Source: Hypsibius dujardini
Taxonomy: Eukaryota > Tardigrada > Eutardigrada > Parachela > Hypsibiidae
DNA length: 26,894 bases
Assembly (NCBI GenBank): GCA_001579985.1
Contig: LRSR01001028.1
Span: 1-26,894 of the forward strand
Direction: 5' to 3'
The notes under the pieces were generated by a model. It was not told where the DNA came from, made no database searches, and worked only from the letters and a program-made list of their open reading frames with translations. Made by a program: the position numbers and the translations under genes. Positions 12,287-21,428 of the stretch are shown piece by piece (within the stretch, counting starts at the first letter, position 1; every line of letters starts with the position of its first letter).

Positions 12287-15133
12287 CTACAGGTTGTCCT
12301 GATAGCTCTGGTCGACGAATCTCACGGAGCTCGCCCGTCGTTTAGCGTTGCTCCTCCTGTCCTGCAGCAACGGCAAGTTCTCACCGGAGGCCTTTCGGCA
12401 ACCACCTCTTTTCCCGACAATGTAGGCCAGCACACAAGCGGGGATGAACATAATGGCCAGTACGATGGCTGCAACCACGGCAGGTTCCAGCGGTCCTAGA
12501 ACAAAACAAAAAGGCTAGAGCTATATTACTCCTCCCTTACAGTGTTTGTCAACAACCAGACGGACAACAAACGGACGGACAACGGATGGACAACGGCCGA
12601 ACAGACGGACGGACAACGGACGGACGGACAACAGACGGACGGACAACGGCCGAACGGACGGACAACAGACGGACAACAGACGGACAAAGGAGAGACAACG
12701 AACGGAAAGACGGATAACGGACGGACTGACGGATGAACGGACAGTCTGGGAGGGGTAAAATAACAGGGCCACTACTGAGCACATATCGATGTATTTAAGG
12801 AGGGGTAAAAGAGCTGGAGTTCTATTGGCCCCAAAGGGGGGGGGCAGTAAAATAACCACTCCGAAAAAAAGAATGAGCGAGACAGTATATGATTAAGCGT
12901 AGTCCAAAAAAATTCTAAGTAATTGTTCTGACGTTTGACGAAGCAGTTTGTCCCTACCATCCAATTAAGTTGAGATTCTCGGGGTACCTGTGGTGATGGA
13001 TGGAACGCCAAGGCCACACATGTTAGCCCATTCCTCGTCTGATGAGACGATGACATCGTGGAGGACAGCTCGAAGCCGATTGCGAGGACAGAACGCCATC
13101 GGACATTTGGGATGGATTATGGCTTTCAACTCGTATGGTTCCTCAGNNNNNNNNNNNNNNNNNNNNNNNNNNNNNNNNNNNNNNNNNNNNNNNNNNNNNN
13201 NNNNNNNNNNNNNNNNNNNNNNNNNNNNNNNNNNNNNNNNNNNNNNNNNNNNNNNNNNNNNNNNNNNNNNNNNNNNNNNNNNNNNNNNNNNNNNNNNNNN
13301 NNNNNNNNNNNNNNNNNNNNNNNNNNNNNNNNNNNNNNNNNNNNNNNNNNNNNNNNNNNNNNNNNNNNNNNNNNNNNNNNNNNNNNNNNNNNNNNNNNNN
13401 NNNNNNCTCCGTACACGGTTGGACTGTTGATGTCGAAATTAAAGTCTCCAAAGGCAGCCCGCATAGCGGCGACATTCTCGTCGTGCTGGTAAAAATATCC
13501 GGCAAGAATTTAGAATATTTTTCATGTTGTTTTTATATTAAATTTTATTATTTATTTTACATTTTTTTATTTATATATAAATAGCTTTAGTTTTAATTTT
13601 AGATTTATAATATGTATAAATGGTTTTAGTTTTGAATTTATATTTATACCCCGGAGTAAATGGCCATAGTTGTCCGGCTTTTGTCTTGGCCGTTTTCCGT
13701 CAGCGATTTGTTCATTCGGTGAAATGCATCTCGAAGCAGATTTCCAGTGCGAAATTTGGTTGTTGTGAGATCTCCGTTGCCACCGGCCATAATGTGCATT
13801 CGGATGTCCGCAATGAATTCGAATTTCGCTGCCAACGTGTTGTTCATCCACTCGTCCATTGCCGCTGGCCACGGACGTCCTCCCTTTTCCGGCGACTGCC
13901 GACGGATGTAGTAGATGGCGTCGTGGATGACTTCACACGCTTCGAAGAACTTCTCCGAGATGTCGCGCTTTTCGCCCGCTCTTTCGGAGTACTTGAGGAC
14001 ATGTGGTCGAACGAATTCGATGAAAAGCTGCAGTGATAAACGAACTTATATTTAGTGACCTCGGTAGAGCCAGGAAGGCACAAGTAAAATTTCAATGTAG
14101 CCTGAAATGAAAAGTCTGAAAAAAAGTGAGTTTGGGATAATGTCTTTAATTTCGTTTATTCGTTCCATAATCACAATACCTGTTCTCTCGCTCGCAGTTC
14201 CCGCGCGATCGGCAGTTCGTTAATGCCTTTGCGAATTTTGTCATACTCGGGGCAAGCATCGGCCTGAACGCGGATGATACTGTCGCTGTCGAAGAGGACG
14301 TTATGAACGGGAAACGGCGCCCACAGTCCTCCGAGGGTGTTGTTCCATGTACGGTTCGTACCTTGAGGCGGGAGTAAGCCCGCAAGAAGGGCCTGCGCGC
14401 TGTTCATGGTGCGGTCCACTTCGGATGACATGGCCATGATGCGCTTACTCGGCATGATCTCACCGTCGTCGATTCGCGGGTAGCGATTGCGAAGAAACTG
14501 ACCCTGATGAAACAGCTGAAGTACTCCCAGTTCCGTCAGCTGGCCTTTACGTTCGATTTCGGCGCGGGAACTGGACGACTGATCGACTTTGAGAGAGTAT
14601 CGATCGCCGTGGCGATGGACCTAATGGATGGCAGAAATCCGACTGATCTGGGTGGAACAAACTACATGGGCAGCAGGAACACAGGAGGGAACACAGGAGG
14701 GAACAGGAGGGAACACAGGAGGGAACACAGGAGGGAACACAAGAGGGAACACAGGAGGAACAGGAGGGAACACAGGAGGGAACACAGGAGGAACAGGAGG
14801 GAACACAGGAGGGAACACAGGAGGGAACACAGGAGGACGCATTATAATATTTCTATTGTTACTACTCACTCTCCCTCAAGTTTATGAAAAGCAGCCTTAA
14901 ATGTATTTTCGTGAGTTTTAAATAACTTAATTTGAAATCGAACAGCGTCACTAAACCTCTTCCAGCAAGCAGGGAGCGGAGAAAACGAATTGCATACTTA
15001 CGACCACAACCATTTGCACAGTACTGGTGTCAGAGATGTTGGACAACGTGGAGCTCTCGGCAGCTTCAACCCGTTCCATCCCGAAGAACAAAGCCGAAAC
15101 AGCGACGAATTTCACAACTACCCGCCACTCCAT
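12287..15133 (-). CDS. Type I membrane histidine acid phosphatase (lysosomal/prostatic type), gapped
   Basis: Exons in transcript order are 15002-15133, 14180-14620, 13650-14027, 13485 down to the gap at 13407, gap side 13146 down to 12988, and 12287-12495. Junctions outside the gap are GT-AG and phase-consistent. Exon 1 encodes a signal peptide (VVVKFVAVSALFFGMERVEA) ending in the VQMVVV strand. Exon 2 starts VHRHGDRYS, the catalytic RHGxR motif (usual Pro is Ser), with TELGVLQL, the phosphate-binding SSEVDRTMNSA and the PFPVH motif. The proton-donor HD pair opens exon 4 after a YSG. The Cys-rich tail (HPKCPMAFCPRNRL, EEWANMCG) precedes a membrane helix (VVAAIVLAIMFIPACVLAYI) and a cytoplasmic tail of about 42 residues with ENLPLL, an acidic dileucine signal. 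Enzymes of this family hydrolyse phosphomonoesters in lysosomes or at the cell surface. About 260 bases are unsequenced. Confidence 0.93.
12550..12742. repeat. (ACGG/ACAA)n minisatellite in acid-phosphatase last intron
   Basis: GGACGGACAACAGACGG-type units repeat across most of the 492-bp intron between the membrane-helix exon and the ectodomain. The ORFs seen here on both strands (TDGQQ, SVRPLSV) are repeat artefacts. Confidence 0.88.
13147..13406. other. Assembly gap (260 N)
   Basis: It is an unbroken run of N. It hides the 3' part of the exon carrying the acid-phosphatase HD motif and the 5' part of the next exon, and probably one intron between them. The X-rich ORFs across it are meaningless. 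Confidence 1.
14670..14836. repeat. 12-bp minisatellite in acid-phosphatase intron 1
   Basis: Units of GGAGGGAACACA, with 9-bp variants GGAGGGAAC, repeat about 14 times. It reads as spurious GGNTGGNT or PPVFPPV ORFs. Confidence 0.9.
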
Positions 15134-15408
15134 TTCGATAGTTGATTGGTTGATTAGATCGCGCTATAAGTTGAAGCGCGGAAACAAGACTCGAAAGAAA
15201 GAAGACAGATAAAGGACAGAGTCATCGCTGCATTAATCGACCAACGTTGCAGTAATACCACTCGCGATTTTGCTTGTTTCCGGTAACGGTATGCAGAAGC
15301 CGTGAAACTCTTAGCCGTTATTATCAGTCAGACAGACGTCCGCGACCCGGGTGCAGGAAAGTCAAACAATAGTTGATAACTCGGTTACTCATTTTCGACG
15401 TAAACATA

Positions 15409-15760
15409 CCATATGCTCGCGATCGCAAGGGACAGCTAAGCCCCGCCTTCCTCACTATGGCCCTGCCCTCGATTGAACGTTCAATCTGATTCACTCTTCT
15501 CTGATTGGCCAGCTAAATCCCGCCTTCCTCGGTATAGCCCTGCACTCGATTGAACGTTCAATCTGATTCACTCTTCTCTGATTGGCTCATTTCGTACAGC
15601 TTCCTAGTTGTGCTCGATTGATTGATTGTACCGTCGTGCGTTTCCGTTTATTTCTCCCTACAGTGGTAATTTGGTGAACGGCTCTGAATAGGCACGGCCC
15701 GGGTGGGTTAACATTTACGGGTAGGGCAGAAAAGTGTCCCTTGAGATCGCGAGCATACGG
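15409..15760. mobile_element. Inverted-repeat element with internal 77-bp tandem duplication
   Basis: The ends are 26-bp inverted repeats matching at 24 positions (core TGCTCGCGATCKCAAGGGAC). Inside are two 77-bp direct copies (15433-15509 and 15510-15586), each holding the perfect 16-bp palindrome GATTGAACGTTCAATC and a TGATTGGC (inverted CCAAT). The termini resemble those of the element at 24304-24569. No transposase is present. Confidence 0.6.
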
Positions 15761-16147
15761 TACAGTGGAGGTTGATGGATGTTGTGCAGGCACTCTACCG
15801 TGGTAAACTGTAGGTGTGTCTGAATTTTCGGTTTCCGGATTAAAAAAAATCAGTTCGCGTAGCGTGAATAAGCAGAATACGCGCCATGAAATAAAGTCCT
15901 TTTCCAAACAGACGACACGAAAACACAACGTGCAACTGATCGTGAGATCGTGTGTGAGTCACATCAACGACTCACGAATTCACGAGAAAATCGACATTTC
16001 CTCGTGAAGTTGTGTGCAGCAACACACACGAGCACACATCACACGAAGTGTTATCATTGGTCTGTTTTGATTTTGTTGCAGGAATCCAGAATATTTCATT
16101 GTTTTCGTAACCGTACGGATAACTCTTGACTGGTTCCTGCCTGGATG

Positions 16148-16178
16148 CAGCCTGTTTTGACTACGTTAAAACAGGCTG
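16148..16178. repeat. 14-bp inverted repeat with a 3-base loop
   Basis: CAGCCTGTTTTGAC and GTTAAAACAGGCTG pair at 13 of 14 positions around TAC. It could form a hairpin or cruciform; no RNA gene is evident around it. Confidence 0.6.
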
Positions 16179-17049
16179 GAATCCAATCAAAATGGGTGAA
16201 TGAAGATACTGGAATGTTCCATGCTTTCCAGCCTGTATACGACACTGATTGACCAGGCTGGGAGGCAGACTGGACACAGCCTGAATCCTCTATGCGAATT
16301 TAGCAGGCATCGGTCCTGCGCCAATCTGGTTTCCACCCTGTTGTTTTCAGCGATTCGGCCAATCGAAAATTGCATTGCCCTATAGGCGTGTCTCTTATAG
16401 ACCAATGGGAATGATCGATTAATTTATGGGAATTGGCCTAGACCACATTCTAATTGAAAGCAAAAAAACTAAACCAACAGTATCAAAATATTACACTGAG
16501 ATTCGAGCTGAAGCGATAAGGTGGCGAAGTTTGGGAAAGTTAAACGGAAGAGATATGAGATCCCATCTCTGTTGTGGGCTTGCAGAGCGATCTGCAAAAA
16601 AACACAGAAAAAGCACGTTTCTTTACAAGCACTGAATCCGAAATCTCTGCTGAAAATACCCTCTAACGAGTAGGGGGGACCAATTTAACGTCACACAGCT
16701 CGTGCGCTGTCGCTATCTATCGAAAAAATACAGTATTAATCTACGCGCGAGGCATGTCGGATGGGAAGTTTAATGAGAAACAGGAAGAAAAAGAGACTCT
16801 TCAGTAATCATGAAAGAGAGAGACTAAAAGTTGCGCGTGTACACGAGAGAAAGCTTGGCCTTAAGTAAGACAGGGAGCGGAGCTCGTCAAAGAACAGAAC
16901 AGAACGTGAGTTCCCAGGGTTAGAGCCCGGAACAAAGAGACCGAAAAAGAGTGCCTAAACATATGATCGCACCAGTGATCTCATACTAATATTATTAATG
17001 AGAGCAGATTAGGCGAAACGGCAGCGATGATAACGTGCCCGCGACAGTC

Positions 17050-17268
17050 CTAGTAAACGGGGACCGGCTTCTTGCAGATAGAGCGACCCAAAGCAGTGGG
17101 GCAGCAGAGTCTACCGGCATCGAATTCGTGTTTGTGGCACGGCTTGTGGTGCTTCCTTGCGGTGCGTCTTCCTTTTGGGGCACTTAAACGTCGATGCTGA
17201 TGCCTGGCAACGCCACTCCATGAAACCGCCAGAACCACGCCCAGAAGAATAACCAAGTTGAGAGACAT
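17050..17268 (-). CDS. Small secreted cationic His/Arg/Cys-rich peptide
   Basis: This single-exon ORF has 72 residues from the ATG at 17268-17266; an upstream in-frame ATG at 17283 would add five. Residues about 1-21 are a clear signal peptide (MSLNLVILLGVVLAVSWSGVA). The mature part of about 51 residues is strongly basic, with HQHRR, KGRRTARKHHKPCHKH and KKPVPVY. It has four cysteines, two adjacent (LCC), enough for two disulfides. A TATA box lies about 65 bp upstream. I recognise no family. Size, charge and cysteines would suit an antimicrobial-type or metal-binding secreted peptide, but that is inference. It lies between the acid phosphatase and receptor genes on the same strand. Confidence 0.55.
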   Translation of the reverse strand: MSLNLVILLGVVLAVSWSGVARHQHRRLSAPKGRRTARKHHKPCHKHEFDAGRLCCPTALGRSICKKPVPVY

Positions 17269-17332
17269 TTTACCGAAGATCAAAGAGAGAACTCTCGGCT
17301 TGACTCCGCAAAACCATTTTCACGTATTGTAA

Positions 17333-17338
17333 TTTATA
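17333..17338 (-). promoter_or_regulatory. TATA box of the small peptide gene
   Basis: The minus strand reads TATAAA within ATTTTATAAATTAC, about 65 bp before the start codon, a spacing that allows a short 5' UTR. Confidence 0.4.
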
Positions 17339-18030
17339 AAATATTAAAGTATTTACGCTTAAGTAGATTGGTTAGTAGATTGTGTTTTGAACAAACTCAG
17401 CTGAAAATAAATAAAGTTTGCGTATTCTTGAAGACATTAATTTGAATGCGCTGATGTTAAATTGTCTTCAATGTAGTAAACGCATGTAATAAGGTTGATC
17501 TTTTCGAACAACAACAGCAGCTTACTACTTATGCAATCGAATGCCGCGCACGTTGCTGTCTGAACTGCGAACTTCGGAAGTTTATTTTGACCATTATTAC
17601 AGGGTCCACCACGAATATTGAATAATATTTGTAACTCCCTGCAACACGCGTTACAACTAACTTCAATGGCAAGGAGAGCAGTAAGTTAAGATCAGCTAAA
17701 ACTTGATTGCAAACGAATCCGACAATAATTGCGCTTTTTGAGGAATTTTGCCTTGAAAGCGGAACTTTTGTTCCCGCCAATTTAGGCCGAAAAATATTTC
17801 ACGAACTTCAGTTCCGCCAATCGTGTTTGGAGCTTAAACGAAAAACCGCTCATTGTAAGTTATCGTGACATAGTTTCGCTATGAAAACCACCTTATAATT
17901 TGCTTGCTATAAATTGCTATAAAGAATCAATTTGCTTTAAATTGGTTCTCGAGATGTGGCAGGATATTTTTGAGAAAAAAATTTGCGTATTCTGCAATCA
18001 AAAAAGCACAAACTAAAACACGTACGCAGG

Positions 18031-18069
18031 GATTCGATTGTGGGATCGTAGGTTTTGCTCGCTGAGCCA
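18031..18069 (-). repeat. Possible degenerate tRNA-derived (SINE-like) fragment
   Basis: On the minus strand TGGCTCAGC (18069-18061) resembles a Pol III A box and AATCGAATC (18039-18031) a B box. The spacing between them is only about 20 bases, too short for an intact tRNA, and no acceptor stem is visible. It may be a SINE remnant or chance. Confidence 0.2.
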
Positions 18070-18121
18070 CCACCAGAAACTGTCCGGTGCAGATTGTCGT
18101 CGCCGTAATCTGCAAATACAT

Positions 18122-18552
18122 TCAACAACAAGATTGAGTACACTGAAGGGTCCGGGGTATGGGAAAAAGGGGCGGAGTAAGGGGGTCGAGTACACTGGAG
18201 GGGTATGGGCAAAAGGGGCGGGGCAGGGTTGTCAGGTGGTTGCGTACACTGGAGNGGGAATGGGCAAAGGGGCGGGGCAGGGGGTAGTCCGGTAGTTGGG
18301 GGCCATTCACATATTACGTCATCAAAGGAGGGTAGGTGGGTGGTCTGGACCCTTGATTACTCACCAGTAAAATAGGCTCCGCCCTCTAGTATGATTTTAA
18401 TTATCTGGGTAGGTGGATGGTCGAAAAAGACAATTTTTCGATTACGTAATACGTGAATGATCCCTTGATTGTTCGATTGTTTGAAGACCACCCCCTGCCC
18501 CGCCCCTTTGCCCATTCCCCGGGCTCTCCAGTGTACTCAATTTTGTCGTTGA
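18122..18552. mobile_element. GC-rich inverted-repeat element (copy 2), with a nested element
   Basis: The ends are about 42-bp inverted repeats (TCAACAACAAGATTGAGTAC at left, its counterpart ending GTACTCAATTTTGTCGTTGA at right). The left half repeats the GAGTACACTGGAGGG / AAAAGGGGCGGGGCAGG unit three times. A second element is inserted at 18299-18464. One ambiguous base (n) is at 18255. Confidence 0.75.
18299..18464. mobile_element. 166-bp MITE-like element nested in the previous one
   Basis: The left end GGGCCATTCACATATTACGT and the right end, read inward, GGGATCATTCACGTATTACG form terminal inverted repeats of about 24 bp. The interior has no ORF. Similar CATTCACRTATTACGT ends occur on short DNA transposons of many invertebrates; I do not assign a superfamily. 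Confidence 0.6.
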
Positions 18553-18719
18553 CTTTAGACGCACTTATTCTTTCATCTTACTCGACCGATCGAGTATGAA
18601 AAAAGCGAATAGAGATGGCAAAAACTAAAGAAAGTATATAAAAAGTTTAAGCAGACTAACTAAAAACATTTAGTGACAAATTTTTCATTTTTATGTTTAC
18701 GAATGGATGAAAAGAAGCC

Positions 18720-20517
18720 TTACATCTCAATGAAGCCTGCCACCAGTAGAATGGAGAAGACGGTCGCACAACTCGCTCCCGCTGCGATTTCTTGATTCCG
18801 CCGTGCCTCCTGCTCCGCCCGGCAACGCTCCGCAATCATGCAGGGAACACGATCAGGTGGCGCATCATCACTGCCCGACTTCCATCGCACTCTGGATGTG
18901 CTGCTTTTTTGAAGCTTGAAAGTGGCTGAGTCGAAAATGAGGACCGGCTTCACGCAAAAAAAACCGATAATTCATATAAATACTTTCTTGTAATTTATTC
19001 CATTCTATCTAAATATAATTTAATAAATAACATTTTCAATTTAAAATTTATTCAGTCTTTTGAATAATCGGTAATTCAATAAATACACATTTTTAGTGCA
19101 ACATTTATTTTAATTTAATCACGCTCATCTAACGCATTGAATTTCATTTTGAATTTCATTGAATTTTATTTTAAATTAATTTAATTTAATCCTTCATCTC
19201 TCGTGAAAGCCATGCCTCAAAGTCTTGCTGCGTGCTGTTGAACTGCAAAACGTCTATGATCGAGCGCCGAGTACCGCGACTGGTCATTTTGACCTCGCTT
19301 TCTGTCAGGAATGTCGTGAAAGATCGGTTGTAGAATGTCCTTGCCAGTTCCCGTCCGCCGATGTAGGTCGCGCTGCTTGAAAATTCGTGCATGACCTTTT
19401 AAGAGAAGACGCACTACAAATTTATCCAATAAAAACACTGCGAGAGCGCCAGTAATGTTTTCTTCTAATACCTGAGCGACGATTTCCAGGTTATCGATGC
19501 AAGGCATGGCAATGACACGCAACTGCAAATTCAATGTAATAAAATGCTTTTTCGAGACTATTTACTGTAAAAACCCGAAAATTTTAGCGGAACGCGCTCG
19601 GTTGAACAGAACACACGTAAAGAAAAGCCTGGGCTTGATTTCTCGGCAATATCAATGCTTGATTGATCTCTTGCAACGTGCATGCACTGGCCAATTGAAG
19701 TTGAAGCTGATCGTTTAGCAAGTGGCTCGAACTCTGACCGTTTAGATTCATGGCCATTTGTGTAATGCTAATAGGCCCGGGTGTTATTTTCTGTATCGGC
19801 CGGTGAAAATAATCGAAGGCTCGGTTTAACCAAGGGCATTCTCCTGAAGTTATCGGGTTTCTACAGTATCAAATTTCTGGCTTCGGATGGAGACGCACAT
19901 TTTCCGACATCGTAAACATCATTTCCGATGCGAGGGATGAGCGTTGGACGGACGAACTTGTATCGAGCGAGTCATTGGAAGGCCGTTGGCGTAGTGTCTG
20001 TAATGTTTGTTGCATGGAGACATCGCCCAACGACGGCTGAACGACTATTGTGCTGGGAAGCATCTTTGACACTTTCTGGAAGGAACATTCCACGATGTAA
20101 AACAAGTAGCAACTAATGGCAGGCTACCAAGAACACGAGTCAGACTCAACGCACGCACGACTCAGCCACGAGATTATTGGTGGCGAGAAAAATGGAAAAG
20201 TTAAAATCAGTCGATGCACGAGGTCGTGCGCGTTGATTTACCTCATCGGAAGAATCGTTGCGACGCCAGTTAACAATGCGATAAAGGAGCAGGAAAACCT
20301 AGAAAAAAAAATTGCAGCAACCTGACAAACAAACGTCTTACAAACCGGTCAAAAGACAGACAGACAGGCAGGTATTCAAGCAGGCATGCAGGCACGCAAG
20401 CAAATAGAGCAAAACATAGGCAAGCAGACATGTAAATAGGCGGGCAGACACACAAACATACAGACAGACAGAAGACGAACAGACAGACAGATAAACAGAC
20501 AGACAGACAGACAGACA

Positions 20518-20558
<41 letters not shown>

Positions 20559-21323
20559 ACAGGCAGACAGACAGACAGACAGACAGAATGAAGTGTAAAC
20601 GCGTTACTCGCCGAGCTAGCAATACTCACGTGGTCACCGTCGGCCATGCGAAGATCCGCAGCTCCTAGCTACAAAGTTCGGGGAGTCCTTTTCATTTCGA
20701 ACCCTTCATGATGTACGAGGATAAAAAGTGCCTTAAATCTTGACTCACCAGCAGGCTTCGGATCCTGTCTTGCGCGGTACATGTGAGGACAACTAGTAAG
20801 CCGAGTGTGGAAAACAGAATCCAGAGGAATTAATAATGGATTTAATTTTGCCTTACTATGCGTGTAATAAATCGTCTTGAAGCTCATCACTGATATAAGT
20901 AATGTAGTTACTTGTACATACTTCGAGAGTGTTCGCGAGCGATTCGTATAGGTGTGGTCCAGTTCCGGGTCGTCGAGTCCGCTTGCACCTCAAGCACGTT
21001 GACGATGGGATCCAGATCCTGCAGCAGCGCGATGAGCGCGCGGCACATTTCCTGATTGACCACATTGACGCGCGAATCGCTGCGAGTCATTGCGTCATTG
21101 ATCACGGCAACGCTTTGCCAGTTGAAGTGCTGCACCACACTGGTCACCGCGGCGTAGTACGCGGACATGTCCACACTGCTGAAGCTCAACACGGTCGGGA
21201 AACGACCTTTCTCGACGTATGCCACGTTTGTTATGGCGCTGTATAACCGGACACCGAAGACAGACGAATTGAGAGACAAACAAGTACCATTGTATATGGA
21301 TAGGCAGCTAGAGAGGCAGATTA

Positions 21324-21356
<33 letters not shown>

Positions 21357-21365
21357 CAGATGCGC

Positions 21366-21428
<63 letters not shown>

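Larger units (their letters stand above)
15134..17049. other. Intergenic region upstream of the acid phosphatase
   Basis: It holds the inverted-repeat element with tandem palindromes (15409-15760) and a strong short hairpin (16148-16178) within a stretch that repeats AGGCTGG/CCAGCCT. The rest shows no coding exon I can support; the ORFs present are short and unlike any family I know. Confidence 0.6.
17269..18719. other. Intergenic region between the small peptide and receptor genes
   Basis: Apart from the TATA box, the tRNA-like fragment near 18031-18069 and the nested elements at 18122-18552, I see nothing identifiable. In particular no exon resembling a kinase-homology or guanylate cyclase domain is present on the minus strand, although this is where the receptor gene's intracellular part would have to lie. 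Confidence 0.6.

Noticed and set aside
13058-13505. Long ORFs crossing the N block
   Set aside because: The N run translates as X and keeps frames open; only the acid-phosphatase exon edges are supported.
18582-18624. Possible extra receptor exon after the GTAAGG at 18723
   Set aside because: It is in phase but its translation is not a convincing helix end or juxtamembrane segment.
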